From: Bacteroidetes bacterium UBA1312
Lineage (GTDB): Bacteria; Bacteroidota; Bacteroidia; Chitinophagales; Chitinophagaceae
Reading direction: 5' to 3'
Assembly (NCBI GenBank): GCA_002307135.1
Contig: DBTQ01000036.1
Span: 124,001 to 188,000, forward strand
DNA length: 64,000 nucleotides
Below, piece after piece: positions 8,401 through 17,703 of the stretch. The notes under the pieces are model-generated. The model was not told the DNA's origin, searched no databases, and was given only the letters and a program-made list of their open reading frames with translations. Within the stretch, counting starts at the first letter, position 1. Each line of letters starts with the position of its first letter. Position numbers and translations under genes: made by a program.

Positions 8401-9297
8401 TTGTTGGAAGCCTATCTTAAAGGGTTCAAAGTGTACCTGCAATTGGAGCGTTCCATGTCGGTCAATACCATTGATGCATATTTGCACGATGTCAATTTTT
8501 TATTTCATTTTTTGCAACAAAAGGAACTAAAATTGACAGCTGTTGACTTGCAAGTGCTCCAGAGTTTTTTGCAATCGGTCAATGAAATGGAGTTGAGTTC
8601 TAATACACAAGCAAGAGTATTGAGTGGCATACGTTCTTTTTTTCGCTATTTAATGCTTGAAGAGTTAATAAAAGAAGACCCTACAGAATTGCTAGAGTCA
8701 CCTAAATTGACCCGTCCACTACCTGTTGTATTGAGTATTGCCGAAATCGACCAAGTTCTTGCAGCTATTGATCATAGTACGCTTGAAGGTCAGCGTAATA
8801 GAGCTATATTGGAAGTGATGTATAGTTGTGGTTTACGTGTTTCGGAACTTATAAATCTTCGCTTGTCCGGTCTGTTTTTGGATATTGATTTTATCCGTGT
8901 AATAGGTAAAGGCAATAAAGAAAGGTTAGTACCTGTTGGTGGTGAAGCCGTTCGACAAATAAAATTATATCTTCAATATACGCGGCCACATGTACCCGTA
9001 AAAGAAAAATTTGCGGACATACTTTTCTTAAATAGGAGAGGGGCGGCACTCTCAAGGGTGATGGTTTTTTTAATCATTAAAGACCTTGTCTCCAAGGCAG
9101 GTATCAATAAAAATATTCATCCACATACTTTTCGACATTCATTTGCCACGCATTTGGTAGAGGCTGGAGCCGATTTGCGAGCCGTACAGGAGATGATGGG
9201 TCACAAAAGTATTACTACAACAGAAATATATACCCATCTTGATAAAAGTTATCTTCGTACAACGCTTGAAAAATTTCATCCTAGGTATGGAGCATAG
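8401..9297 (+). CDS. xerD: tyrosine site-specific recombinase XerD
   Basis: 298 aa. XerD and XerC resolve chromosome dimers at dif. An N-terminal SAM-like core-binding domain (1-90) is followed by a catalytic domain with all tyrosine-recombinase residues: Arg in CGLRVSELINL, Lys in GKGNKERLVP, HTFRHSFATHL (HxxR), GH in MMGHKSITTT, and the nucleophile Tyr in EIYTHLD. The start is TTG (8401 or 8404); there is no ATG near. A second Xer recombinase lies at 19288-20175. Assignment to XerD rather than XerC rests on general resemblance and on the other copy sitting in the usual xerC neighbourhood. Confidence 0.88.
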   Translation: MLEAYLKGFKVYLQLERSMSVNTIDAYLHDVNFLFHFLQQKELKLTAVDLQVLQSFLQSVNEMELSSNTQARVLSGIRSFFRYLMLEELIKEDPTELLESPKLTRPLPVVLSIAEIDQVLAAIDHSTLEGQRNRAILEVMYSCGLRVSELINLRLSGLFLDIDFIRVIGKGNKERLVPVGGEAVRQIKLYLQYTRPHVPVKEKFADILFLNRRGAALSRVMVFLIIKDLVSKAGINKNIHPHTFRHSFATHLVEAGADLRAVQEMMGHKSITTTEIYTHLDKSYLRTTLEKFHPRYGA

Positions 9298-9325
9298 TCT
9301 TGCGTATTTTCCATTGTTCATCCGC

Positions 9326-9333
9326 TATATTTG
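9326..9333 (+). promoter_or_regulatory. -7 promoter box for the Kir-type channel
   Basis: TATATTTG, a perfect TAnnTTTG, lies 17 bp before the ATG at 9351. Confidence 0.6.
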
Positions 9334-9350
9334 CAAGAGTAAAATAATTT

Positions 9351-10313
9351 ATGTCGTCAATTAACAAAAAATTTCTGTCTAAAGGTATTGATAACTCAGG
9401 CTTTGGCTCTAACAGTAATACAGAGGGAGGAAGACTGACTAATAAAGACGGTTCAATAAATCTGCGAAAAACAGGAACTCCTTTTTTTAGTAGGTATAGT
9501 CTATACCACGTTCTAATTCGTTTACCTAGAACCAAATTTTTATTGTTGGTTTTCGTATTTTATACAGTAATTAATATCTTTTTCGCATTCCTTTATGTGT
9601 ATATTGGAGTCGATAGGCTAGAAGGGACTCAACATAGTAATAACTTTTTTATACAATATTCGCAGGCCTTTTTCTTTAGTTCGCAAACACTTACTACTGT
9701 TGGCTATGGACATGTAGCTCCCACTGGATTGTTGGCAAACTCTTTAGCATCGATAGAATCATTTGCAGGTATTATGGCATTTGCATTAGTAACAGGTTTG
9801 TTTTATGCACGTTTTTCAAGACCCAGGGCACATTTGATGTTTAGTGAAAAATTACTACTAACACCATACAAAGAAGGTAATGCATTTATGCTCAGAGTCG
9901 CCTCAAAAAAGAATAACCACCTTACTGATGCCGAAGCATTCGTGACCACCGCATTTCATGTAGAAGAAAATGGGAAACGAGTAACTAAGTTTTACACATT
10001 ACCTCTCGAAATTTCACACATTAATTCATTGGCACTTAGCTGGACTATTGTACATTACATTGATGAAAAGAGTCCATTTTGGGGATTCAGTGAACAAGAT
10101 TTGCGCGATGCAAATATTGAGGTAATGGTTACAATCAAGGCATTTGACGACAACTATTCTAATTTGGTGCAACAAAGGACATCCTATGTGGCCTCAGAAA
10201 TTGAGTATGGTGCTAAATTTATTCCTGCATTTGCACGTTCGGAAGATGGCAGCCATACTATTCTGCAACTTGATAAATTGCATGTTTATGAGCCTGTAGA
10301 GCTCAATGTGTAA
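9351..10313 (+). CDS. inward-rectifier (KirBac-type) potassium channel
   Basis: 320 aa. A cytoplasmic N-terminus with an amphipathic region (about 44-60) is followed by TM1 (63-85), a pore helix, the K+ selectivity filter TVGYG (116-120), TM2 (about 132-155), and a long all-beta cytoplasmic domain (165-310) typical of IRK/KirBac channels. Such channels assemble as tetramers in the inner membrane. The length matches characterised KirBac proteins. The gene has its own -7 box and no functional partner next to it. Confidence 0.92.
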   Translation: MSSINKKFLSKGIDNSGFGSNSNTEGGRLTNKDGSINLRKTGTPFFSRYSLYHVLIRLPRTKFLLLVFVFYTVINIFFAFLYVYIGVDRLEGTQHSNNFFIQYSQAFFFSSQTLTTVGYGHVAPTGLLANSLASIESFAGIMAFALVTGLFYARFSRPRAHLMFSEKLLLTPYKEGNAFMLRVASKKNNHLTDAEAFVTTAFHVEENGKRVTKFYTLPLEISHINSLALSWTIVHYIDEKSPFWGFSEQDLRDANIEVMVTIKAFDDNYSNLVQQRTSYVASEIEYGAKFIPAFARSEDGSHTILQLDKLHVYEPVELNV

Positions 10314-10364
10314 CAGTAATAAATAAATGCAGCCGGCATCCTTAAACGGCTCATACATTTTCGG

Positions 10365-10372
10365 TACTTTTG
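10365..10372 (+). promoter_or_regulatory. -7 promoter box for argS
   Basis: TACTTTTG (TAnnTTTG) lies 23 bp upstream of the ATG at 10396. It sits inside the longer open frame that begins at 10327, so that upstream start cannot be used from this promoter. Confidence 0.6.
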
Positions 10373-10395
10373 CCCACATTTTACACTGTATAACA

Positions 10396-12192
10396 ATGCT
10401 TACCCATATTATTAAAAATGCCGCAGGACAAGGACTTAAGAGCTTATATCCTGATACAATTATAGAAATAGAATCAATCGGAATCAATCAAACAAAACCT
10501 GAATTTGTTGGTGATTATACAGTCGTGCTTTTTCCATTTGTGAAATTACTACGCCAAAAACCAGATTTTTTAGGCGACCAATTAGGGGAGTATTTGGTAG
10601 CCAATAATACTATGTTTACTGCTTATCAAGTGATCAGTGGCTTTTTGAATTTGACTGTTAGTGATTCTTTTTTTACCGATTTATTGCAGAAAGAATTCAA
10701 TAATTCCAATTATGGCACATCTAATTTGAGTCATCAAAAAGTGATGATAGAATATTCATCACCTAACACTAATAAGCCATTACATTTTGGACATCTTCGT
10801 AATAATTTTTTAGGCTTTGCAGTAAGTAATATTTTAAAGGCAACTGGCAATAATGTAATTAAAGCCAATTTGGTAAACGATAGAGGCATCCATATTTGTA
10901 AATCAATGATAGCTTGGCAACGCTATGCGAATGGAGCAACACCAATGTCAACTGGGCTCAAAGGTGATAAATTTGTTGGTGACTATTATGTAAAGTTTAA
11001 TGATGTCTATAAGCAAGAAGTATTAGACTTGATGAATAGTGGTATGGATAAAACTCATGCCGAGAAAGAAGCTCCGATAATGAAAGATGCACAACAGTTA
11101 TTGCGTCTTTGGGAAGCTGGTAATACCGCTACATTTGATCTGTGGAAAACGATGAATGGTTGGGTATATGAAGGCTTTGATATAACGTATAAGCGCTTAG
11201 GTATCGACTTTGATAAAATGTATTATGAAAGTGAAACGTATTTGTTGGGTAAGGCAATTGTAGAAAAAGGATTGGAAAAAGGAATCCTTTTTAAACAAGA
11301 AGATAACTCAGTTTGGATTGACTTAACAGCTGAGGGTTTAGACGAAAAGTTGTTGCTTCGTGGTGACGGTACTTCTGTATATATGACTCAGGATTTGGGT
11401 ACTGCGGTATTGAAGTACAATGACTATCAGCTCGATCGCTCGGTATATGTAATTGCTGATGAACAAAATTACCACATGCAGGTGCTTAAGGTAATTTTGC
11501 AAAAATTGGGCGAACCTTGTGCGGATGGTATTTTTCACCTTTCTTATGGTATGGTAGAATTACCAACGGGTCGCATGAAGAGTCGTGAAGGGACTGTGGT
11601 AGATGCGGATGATATGGTAGATGAAATGATCACTATGGCTCAAGAGCAAACTGAACAGGCGGGTAAGACGGAAGGGTTTACAGAAGAGGAATTGAATGAA
11701 TTGTACAATACAATAGGGCTTGGTGCATTGAAGTTTTATTTATTGCGTGTAGATCCTAAGAAGAAAATGATCTTTGATCCCAAAGAATCCATCGACTTAC
11801 ATGGTTTTACGGCTACTTTTATTCAATATGCACATGCACGTATCTGCTCTATTTTGCGTAAAGAAAATATGACTATTTTTCCTGAAACCAAGCAGTTTAA
11901 AGAACTTGTAATAACACAGAAATTATCGAAAGCAGAAAAAAGTATTATGGTTGCATTGGAGCAATATCCTACTATAATAGAAAGTGCGGCGATAGAATTG
12001 AACCCCGCAAATATTTGCAATTACGCATTTCAACTGTCACAATTGTTCAATACCTTTTATGACCAACACAGCATTGCTAAAGCAGAAAATGAAGAGAAAA
12101 AACAACTACGTTTGATGATGATTGTAATGATTGCTCAAACACTACGTCATGCAATGAATTTAATGGGAATCAGATTGCCTGAAAAAATGTAA
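10396..12192 (+). CDS. argS: arginyl-tRNA synthetase
   Basis: 598 aa class I aminoacyl-tRNA synthetase charging tRNA-Arg. An N-terminal Add1 domain (about 1-110) precedes the catalytic core with the HIGH-type signature in NKPLHFGHLRNN. The KMSK-like loop is GRMKSREGTVV, the usual degenerate form in ArgS. The C-terminal DALR anticodon-binding domain contains YAHARICSIL. The ATG at 10396 is chosen because the promoter box at 10365-10372 lies inside any longer reading. A terminator follows at 12218-12250. Confidence 0.96.
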   Translation: MLTHIIKNAAGQGLKSLYPDTIIEIESIGINQTKPEFVGDYTVVLFPFVKLLRQKPDFLGDQLGEYLVANNTMFTAYQVISGFLNLTVSDSFFTDLLQKEFNNSNYGTSNLSHQKVMIEYSSPNTNKPLHFGHLRNNFLGFAVSNILKATGNNVIKANLVNDRGIHICKSMIAWQRYANGATPMSTGLKGDKFVGDYYVKFNDVYKQEVLDLMNSGMDKTHAEKEAPIMKDAQQLLRLWEAGNTATFDLWKTMNGWVYEGFDITYKRLGIDFDKMYYESETYLLGKAIVEKGLEKGILFKQEDNSVWIDLTAEGLDEKLLLRGDGTSVYMTQDLGTAVLKYNDYQLDRSVYVIADEQNYHMQVLKVILQKLGEPCADGIFHLSYGMVELPTGRMKSREGTVVDADDMVDEMITMAQEQTEQAGKTEGFTEEELNELYNTIGLGALKFYLLRVDPKKKMIFDPKESIDLHGFTATFIQYAHARICSILRKENMTIFPETKQFKELVITQKLSKAEKSIMVALEQYPTIIESAAIELNPANICNYAFQLSQLFNTFYDQHSIAKAENEEKKQLRLMMIVMIAQTLRHAMNLMGIRLPEKM

Positions 12193-12217
12193 AATTTCGT
12201 ACTATCTGGGGATATTC

Positions 12218-12250
12218 AATGGTTGGTTCTGTAAAGTAGAACCAACCATT
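12218..12250 (+). terminator. intrinsic terminator of argS
   Basis: 13-bp inverted repeat AATGGTTGGTTCT / AGAACCAACCATT with a 7-nt loop, followed by TTATTTTATT, 25 bp after the argS stop. Confidence 0.85.
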
Positions 12251-12320
12251 TTATTTTATTAAAAATGCAATAGACGGAGCGTTCAGTTTTCAATTCTTTA
12301 GTTAACGAACCAACCAAAAA

Positions 12321-12346
12321 AACGCCGCTCTTTTCAGAACGGCGTT
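12321..12346 (-). terminator. intrinsic terminator of fusA
   Basis: AACGCCG and its complement CGGCGTT frame a 12-nt loop. On the minus strand the right arm is followed by a T-rich stretch (complement of the A run at 12316-12320). It lies 25 bp downstream of the fusA stop and faces the argS terminator. Confidence 0.75.
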
Positions 12347-12370
12347 TCCTTATTTTATTTAAAGCTAAAA

Positions 12371-14518
12371 TTATTCAGCAATTGCTTTCTTTCCTGCTTT
12401 AGCTACGACTTCTTCCTCAATATTACGAGGAGCCGGAGCATAGTGGCTAAATTCCATAGTAGAAGATGCACGACCAGAAGATAATGAACGCAATTGAGTT
12501 ACATAACCAAACATTTCGCTCAATGGAACTTTTGCTTTGATTACTTGTAAATTGTTACGTGTATCCATACCTTCTAGCATCGCACGACGACGGTTCAAGT
12601 CACCTGATACATCACCCATGTATTGATCTGGAGTCAATACTTCAATCTTCATAATAGGCTCTAGTATGTTTGGCTTAGCTTTACGAGCTGCCTCACGGAA
12701 ACCACTCTTAGCACAAAGCTCAAAAGACATAGCATCTGAATCGACGTTATGGAAAGAACCATCAAAGATAGTCACCTTCATGTTTTCAACTGGGAAACCA
12801 GCCAAAACCCCGTTAGTCATACATGATTCAAATCCTTTATTGATAGCAGGAATAAATTCTTTTGGAATAGAACCGCCCACAATTTTGTTGATAAATTGGA
12901 ATGAACCCTTTTCTTCTTTTAAGAATTCTTCATCTGCAGGGCCAATTTCAAATTCGATATCGGCAAATTTACCACGACCACCCGTTTGTTTTTTGAATAC
13001 TTCGCGGTGTGTCACTTTTAAGGTTAAAGATTCTTTGTAAGCAACCTGTGGCGCACCTTGGTTTACTTCTACTTTAAACTCACGACGCATACGGTCAAGT
13101 ATGATTTCAAGGTGTAATTCACCCATACCACTCAATACTGTTTGTCCGGTATCTTCGTCTGTTTTTACACGTAGTGTTGGATCTTCTTCGATCAATTTAG
13201 CAATCGCCATACCCATTTTATCAACGTCTGCCTGAGTTTTAGGCTCAATAGCAATAGAGATAACGGGTTCTGGAATGAACATGTTTTCCAAAATGATCGG
13301 GTGCTTTTCGTCACAAAGTGTATCTCCTGTTTTGATATCTTTGAAACCAACTGCTGCGCCAATATCACCAGCTTCGATAAAATCGATCGGGTTTTGTTTG
13401 TTCGCATGCATTTGCATGATACGAGAAATACGCTCATTTTTACCTGAACGTACGTTGAGCACATAAGAACCTGCATCCAAATGACCTGAATATACCCGGA
13501 AGAATGCTAAACGACCAACGAAAGGATCGGTCATGATTTTGAACGCCAAAGCCGCGAATGGTTCTTTAGCATCTGCTTTACGAACTAATTCTGTTTCATT
13601 ATCGTCTGGATCAATACCTTTAATGGCCTCTACATCCAATGGACTTGGCAGATAGCGGATTACGCAATCCAACATTTTTTGAACGCCTTTGTTTTTGTAG
13701 GAAGAACCACACAACATAGGTATAATGCTCAAATCCAATGTAGCTTTACGTACAGCTTCATGGATTTCGTCTTCTGTGATAGAATTAGGATCTTCAAAGA
13801 ATTTTTCCATCAATTTGTCATCGTATTCAGCCACAGCTTCAACTAACTCTGCACGATATTGGTTTGCTTCTTCAAGCATATCAGCAGGTACCTCACCTTC
13901 TACATAAGTCATACCCATTGTAGAATCATCCCAGATCAAAGATTTCATGGTAATTAAATCTACCACACCTTTGAAATGATCTTCAGCACCAATAGGCAAT
14001 TGCAATGGAACTGCTTTTGCACCCAACATATCACGTACTTGTTGTACTACCATAAGGAAGTCTGCACCAATACGATCCATTTTGTTTACAAATCCTAAGC
14101 GAGGTACACGGTAACGGTTTGCTTGGCGCCAAACTGTTTCAGATTGTGGTTCAACACCATCTACTGCTGAAAACAAAGCAACAAGACCATCCAATACACG
14201 CATAGAACGTTCTACCTCAATAGTAAAATCAACGTGACCTGGAGTATCAATGATATTGAATTTGTATTTTTTAGATTCAGGAAGTACCTTTCCTTGAGTA
14301 GTTGGGAAATTCCAAAAACAAGTAGTAGCAGCCGAAGTGATGGTGATACCTCTTTCTTGCTCTTGAGCCATCCAGTCCATTGTAGCGCCACCTTCGTGTA
14401 CTTCTCCAATTTTATGATTAACTCCTGTGTAGTACAGAATACGTTCTGTAGTGGTGGTTTTACCCGCATCAATATGCGCAGCAATACCAAAGTTGCGCTG
14501 TAAGCGTAAGTCTGCCAT
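12371..14518 (-). CDS. fusA: elongation factor G
   Basis: 715 aa translational GTPase that drives ribosome translocation. The G1 motif AHIDAGKTTT is near residue 14, DTPGHVDFT near 93 and NKMD near 148, followed by domains II to V (domain IV contains GGRGKFADIEFEIGP; domain V ends in YVTQLRSLSSGRASSTMEFSHY). The full-length canonical EF-G layout and the intact G2 region ERGITITSAATT fit a housekeeping copy. It is a single-gene unit with its own promoter and terminator and is not in an rpsL-rpsG operon. Confidence 0.96.
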   Translation of the reverse strand: MADLRLQRNFGIAAHIDAGKTTTTERILYYTGVNHKIGEVHEGGATMDWMAQEQERGITITSAATTCFWNFPTTQGKVLPESKKYKFNIIDTPGHVDFTIEVERSMRVLDGLVALFSAVDGVEPQSETVWRQANRYRVPRLGFVNKMDRIGADFLMVVQQVRDMLGAKAVPLQLPIGAEDHFKGVVDLITMKSLIWDDSTMGMTYVEGEVPADMLEEANQYRAELVEAVAEYDDKLMEKFFEDPNSITEDEIHEAVRKATLDLSIIPMLCGSSYKNKGVQKMLDCVIRYLPSPLDVEAIKGIDPDDNETELVRKADAKEPFAALAFKIMTDPFVGRLAFFRVYSGHLDAGSYVLNVRSGKNERISRIMQMHANKQNPIDFIEAGDIGAAVGFKDIKTGDTLCDEKHPIILENMFIPEPVISIAIEPKTQADVDKMGMAIAKLIEEDPTLRVKTDEDTGQTVLSGMGELHLEIILDRMRREFKVEVNQGAPQVAYKESLTLKVTHREVFKKQTGGRGKFADIEFEIGPADEEFLKEEKGSFQFINKIVGGSIPKEFIPAINKGFESCMTNGVLAGFPVENMKVTIFDGSFHNVDSDAMSFELCAKSGFREAARKAKPNILEPIMKIEVLTPDQYMGDVSGDLNRRRAMLEGMDTRNNLQVIKAKVPLSEMFGYVTQLRSLSSGRASSTMEFSHYAPAPRNIEEEVVAKAGKKAIAE

Positions 14519-14552
14519 TGTATATTATTTAATAATCGTTTTTAACGGTGTG

Positions 14553-14560
14553 CAAATGTA
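14553..14560 (-). promoter_or_regulatory. -7 promoter box for fusA
   Basis: Minus-strand TACATTTG, a perfect TAnnTTTG, 34 bp upstream of the fusA ATG. The rest of the 258-bp gap to panB holds only weak inverted repeats. Confidence 0.65.
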
Positions 14561-14776
14561 AGCGAATTTTATAAATAAAATCACATGACTATTATCTGCC
14601 TAAATAAAATTATTTTACCTTTTACATTACCTGTTGTGTCCTTATGGTTATATATCACAAAAGACTGCAACAGAATGTCACAGTCCTTGTATTGTTTATG
14701 GATTTATATATGTCCTTGGTCTTGTTCAATAATTGAAAGATACAACCTGAAATCTATTCAATAATGAAGATAAAAC

Positions 14777-15592
14777 TTAGTACTGCTCTGTCTCATTGGG
14801 GAAAGAACCATTTTTTACATCACTTATATAGTGTTGTGTTGCTTTGGTCATTTCGTCGTATAAATCGAGGTAACGGCGCAAAAACTTTGGAGAAAAATCT
14901 TTGGTAATACCCAGCATATCGTGCATCACCAATACTTGTCCGTCCATGTGCATACCTGCACCAATACCAATTACGGGTATTTTGAGCTCTTCGGCAACAC
15001 GCTTGCCCAAACTGGCAGGTATTTTTTCCAATACTATTGAAAAACAGCCTGCTTCTTGCAATGCATGTGCATTTTCCACCAAAGTTTCGGCTTCTTCTAC
15101 CTCTTTGGCACGTACAGAATAGGTGCCAAATTTATTGATTGACTGAGGTGTAAGCCCAAGATGACCCATTACAGGTACGCCGGCACTTACTATCCGTGCG
15201 ATAGATTCACATTCGTCCTTACCACCTTCGAGTTTTATGGCATGTGCACCAGTTTCTTTCATCACCCTTATGGAAGATTCAAGCGCCTTTTTACTATTAC
15301 CTTGATAACTGCCAAAGGGTAAATCGACAATCACCAAACAACGCTCGATACCACGCATAACACTTTGTGCATGATATATCATGTGGTCGAGTGTAATTGG
15401 AAGGGTAGTACTATTGCCCGCCATTACATTTGAGGCTGAATCCCCAACAAGCAGGACATCGATACCTGCACCGTCCAGAATCCTTGCCATAGAATAATCG
15501 TAGGCAGTGAGCATACTTATTTTCTCATTATTTTGTTTCATCCACTGCAAGGTGTGCGTGGTTACTCTTTTTATTTCAGAATGTACAGACAT
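14777..15592 (-). CDS. panB: 3-methyl-2-oxobutanoate hydroxymethyltransferase
   Basis: 271 aa. First committed step of pantothenate synthesis: transfers a hydroxymethyl group from methylenetetrahydrofolate to alpha-ketoisovalerate. PanB signatures are TAYDYSMARILDGAGIDVLLVGDS near the N-terminus (with metal-binding Asp), the ITLDHMIYH segment, VMGHLGLTPQS, and PVIGIGAGMHMDGQVLV. The length is normal for the family. No other pantothenate gene is adjacent. It is divergently arranged with pth. Confidence 0.95.
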   Translation of the reverse strand: MSVHSEIKRVTTHTLQWMKQNNEKISMLTAYDYSMARILDGAGIDVLLVGDSASNVMAGNSTTLPITLDHMIYHAQSVMRGIERCLVIVDLPFGSYQGNSKKALESSIRVMKETGAHAIKLEGGKDECESIARIVSAGVPVMGHLGLTPQSINKFGTYSVRAKEVEEAETLVENAHALQEAGCFSIVLEKIPASLGKRVAEELKIPVIGIGAGMHMDGQVLVMHDMLGITKDFSPKFLRRYLDLYDEMTKATQHYISDVKNGSFPNETEQY

Positions 15593-15737
15593 ACTTTTGG
15601 GGTATGGTTAAATTGAATAATAGCGTAAAGGTAAGCGTAAGATTTTGATATGTGGGATTATTCGCTGCCCCCATTAAATTTCTTTTATTGGCATAATTGC
15701 GATGCTATATTCTTACGATTAAATAAAAACAAAAAAT

Positions 15738-15745
15738 TACTTTTG
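15738..15745 (+). promoter_or_regulatory. -7 promoter box immediately before pth
   Basis: TACTTTTG (TAnnTTTG) ends only 6 bp before the ATG at 15752. Transcription would start at or within a few bases of the start codon, giving a leaderless or nearly leaderless mRNA. Confidence 0.5.
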
Positions 15746-15751
15746 CATCCC

Positions 15752-16312
15752 ATGAAGTATTTAATAGTAGGACTTGGCAATATTGGTGCAGAATATGATG
15801 CAACTAGACACAATATCGGTTTTGATATTGCAGATACTTTCGTAATGCAAAATGGCGGCAGTTTTAATCTCGATCGCCATGCATTTGTAGCAGAATGCAA
15901 ATGGAAAGGCAAAATCTTTATTGTGATAAAGCCAACTACATATATGAATGTAAGTGGTAAGGCTGTAAAATATTGGATGGACAAAGAAAAGATCAATATT
16001 GAAAATATATTGGTTTTGGTAGATGACCTTGCCTTACCAATTGATACCTTGCGCTTGCGAGGATCGGGTAGTGACGCGGGACATAATGGATTAAAAGACA
16101 TTCAAGCTGTATTACAAACGACACAATACGCAAGGCTTCGCTTTGGTATTGGAAGCAATTTTGCTAAGGGGCGTCAAGTAGATTTTGTACTGGGTAAATG
16201 GACACCTACAGAAATGCCTGTTGTAAAAGATAAAATACTAAAAAGTTGCGAAGTTATTGAAAGTTTTGCTGCTCAAGGATTAGCACGAACGATGAACGTG
16301 TATAATAAATAG
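15752..16312 (+). CDS. pth: peptidyl-tRNA hydrolase
   Basis: 186 aa. Releases tRNA from peptidyl-tRNAs that drop off ribosomes. Pth1 motifs are YLIVGLGNIGAEYDATRHNIGFD (with the catalytic His), PTTYMNVSGKAV, VLVDDLALPIDTLRLRGSGSDAGHNGL and FGIG. The open frame extends 34 codons further upstream to 15650. The ATG at 15752 matches the family N-terminus, and a -7 box lies directly before it. hutI converges from the other strand with only 5 bp between the stops. Confidence 0.95.
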   Translation: MKYLIVGLGNIGAEYDATRHNIGFDIADTFVMQNGGSFNLDRHAFVAECKWKGKIFIVIKPTTYMNVSGKAVKYWMDKEKINIENILVLVDDLALPIDTLRLRGSGSDAGHNGLKDIQAVLQTTQYARLRFGIGSNFAKGRQVDFVLGKWTPTEMPVVKDKILKSCEVIESFAAQGLARTMNVYNK

Positions 16313-16317
16313 GATTC

Positions 16318-17559
16318 TTATACCATTTTTCCATTGAGCATCATTCTTTCCACAGGATTATTCCCGAAATTATAGGGTATATATGCTAAATTATTCATTG
16401 GTCTGGTAATAATTAAGTTTGCTTTTTTGCCTATTGCTATTGTACCGTGGGTCTTTTGCAATTCCATTGCGGCAGCACCATTGATTGTTACCGCATTAAT
16501 CACCTCTTCCGGAGTCATTTTAAGTTGTGTACATGCAATACTTAATAATAATGGAATATTGCCGGATGGACAACTACCCGGGTTATAATCGCTAGCAAGG
16601 CAAACAGGTAATCCTGCATCAATGATTTTACGTGCAGGTTGATACTGAATACCTAAGAAAAATGCTGCAGCAGGAAGAAGAGTAGGTATAGTATTTCCAG
16701 AAAGTAATGACTCAATTTCCGCATCTCCAACGCATTCCAAGTGATCGACGCTAATAGCATTGTGCTTTACACCTACTTGTACACCTCCGGAATAATGTAA
16801 TTGATTGGCATGTATTTTCGGTTTAAGCCCATATTTATATGCTGCCTCAAGCAATTGTTCTGTATCCTGTACACTAAAGAAACCATCTTCACAGAACACA
16901 TCCATATAGTCTGCTAATTGTTCTTCAGCTACTTTAGGTAGCATTTGATCTATGATTAGTTTTACGTATGCTTTTTTATTGTTTTTATATTCAAGAGGAT
17001 AGGCATGTGCTGCTAAAAACGAAGCTTTTATAGCGACCGGAGTCTGCTCTTTAAGTTTTCGAATAACTCGTAGCATTTTCAGTTCGGCCTCTAAATTAAG
17101 CCCATAACCACTTTTTATTTCTATTGCACCAGTTCCTTGAGCAATAACCTCATGCAGTCTTTGTAAAGATTGATTATAGAGCTCGGTTTCATCCATCATA
17201 TTTAATTTTTGAGCAGAGTTCAATATGCCACCTCCTCTATGGGCTATTTCTTCATAACTTAATCCTTTGATCCTATCTTCAAATTCTTGTTCACGGGGTG
17301 CTGCAAAAACGAGGTGAGTATGTGAATCGCACCATGCAGGGAGTACTAATCTGCCACTTCCATTGATCTCTGTATCGTATTGATTATCATTTATTTCAGA
17401 CATTTTTCCGAAAGAATGAATCAACTCGTCCTCAATCAATATCCATGAATCACTTAGGCTTGGGACTTTGGACATGTTTTTACCAACAACTATATTTTTT
17501 TGAGTTGTGGTCTCTTCTATCTGACAAAGTAGTTGTATGTGTTTTATTAATGTCCTCAT
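16318..17559 (-). CDS. hutI: imidazolonepropionase
   Basis: 413 aa amidohydrolase of histidine degradation, converting imidazolone-5-propionate to formiminoglutamate. The metal site HxH lies in CDSHTHLVFAA. Family signatures are GLSYEEIAHRGGGILNS, IEIKSGYGL, KIHANQLHYSGGVQ, SVDHLE and LASDYNPGS. The ATG at 17559 is used; an upstream extension to 17640 is hydrophobic and unlike the family. Other hut genes are absent from the window. Confidence 0.93.
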   Translation of the reverse strand: MRTLIKHIQLLCQIEETTTQKNIVVGKNMSKVPSLSDSWILIEDELIHSFGKMSEINDNQYDTEINGSGRLVLPAWCDSHTHLVFAAPREQEFEDRIKGLSYEEIAHRGGGILNSAQKLNMMDETELYNQSLQRLHEVIAQGTGAIEIKSGYGLNLEAELKMLRVIRKLKEQTPVAIKASFLAAHAYPLEYKNNKKAYVKLIIDQMLPKVAEEQLADYMDVFCEDGFFSVQDTEQLLEAAYKYGLKPKIHANQLHYSGGVQVGVKHNAISVDHLECVGDAEIESLLSGNTIPTLLPAAAFFLGIQYQPARKIIDAGLPVCLASDYNPGSCPSGNIPLLLSIACTQLKMTPEEVINAVTINGAAAMELQKTHGTIAIGKKANLIITRPMNNLAYIPYNFGNNPVERMMLNGKMV

Positions 17560-17703
17560 TTCAAATTCGATTCGAATGTTTTTTGTTAATCTTATTCGCT
17601 TTATAAAACGATAAAGGTATAAGAAAAAAAATAAGAGCAATCAGACAGATCGTCTATTGCTCTTATTTTTATTGTAATAATTATTTAATCGTAGTGTTAA
17701 TTT

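Noticed and set aside
10327..10395. 23-residue N-terminal extension of ArgS
   Set aside because: A perfect -7 promoter box lies inside it and ArgS family proteins start at the downstream ATG.
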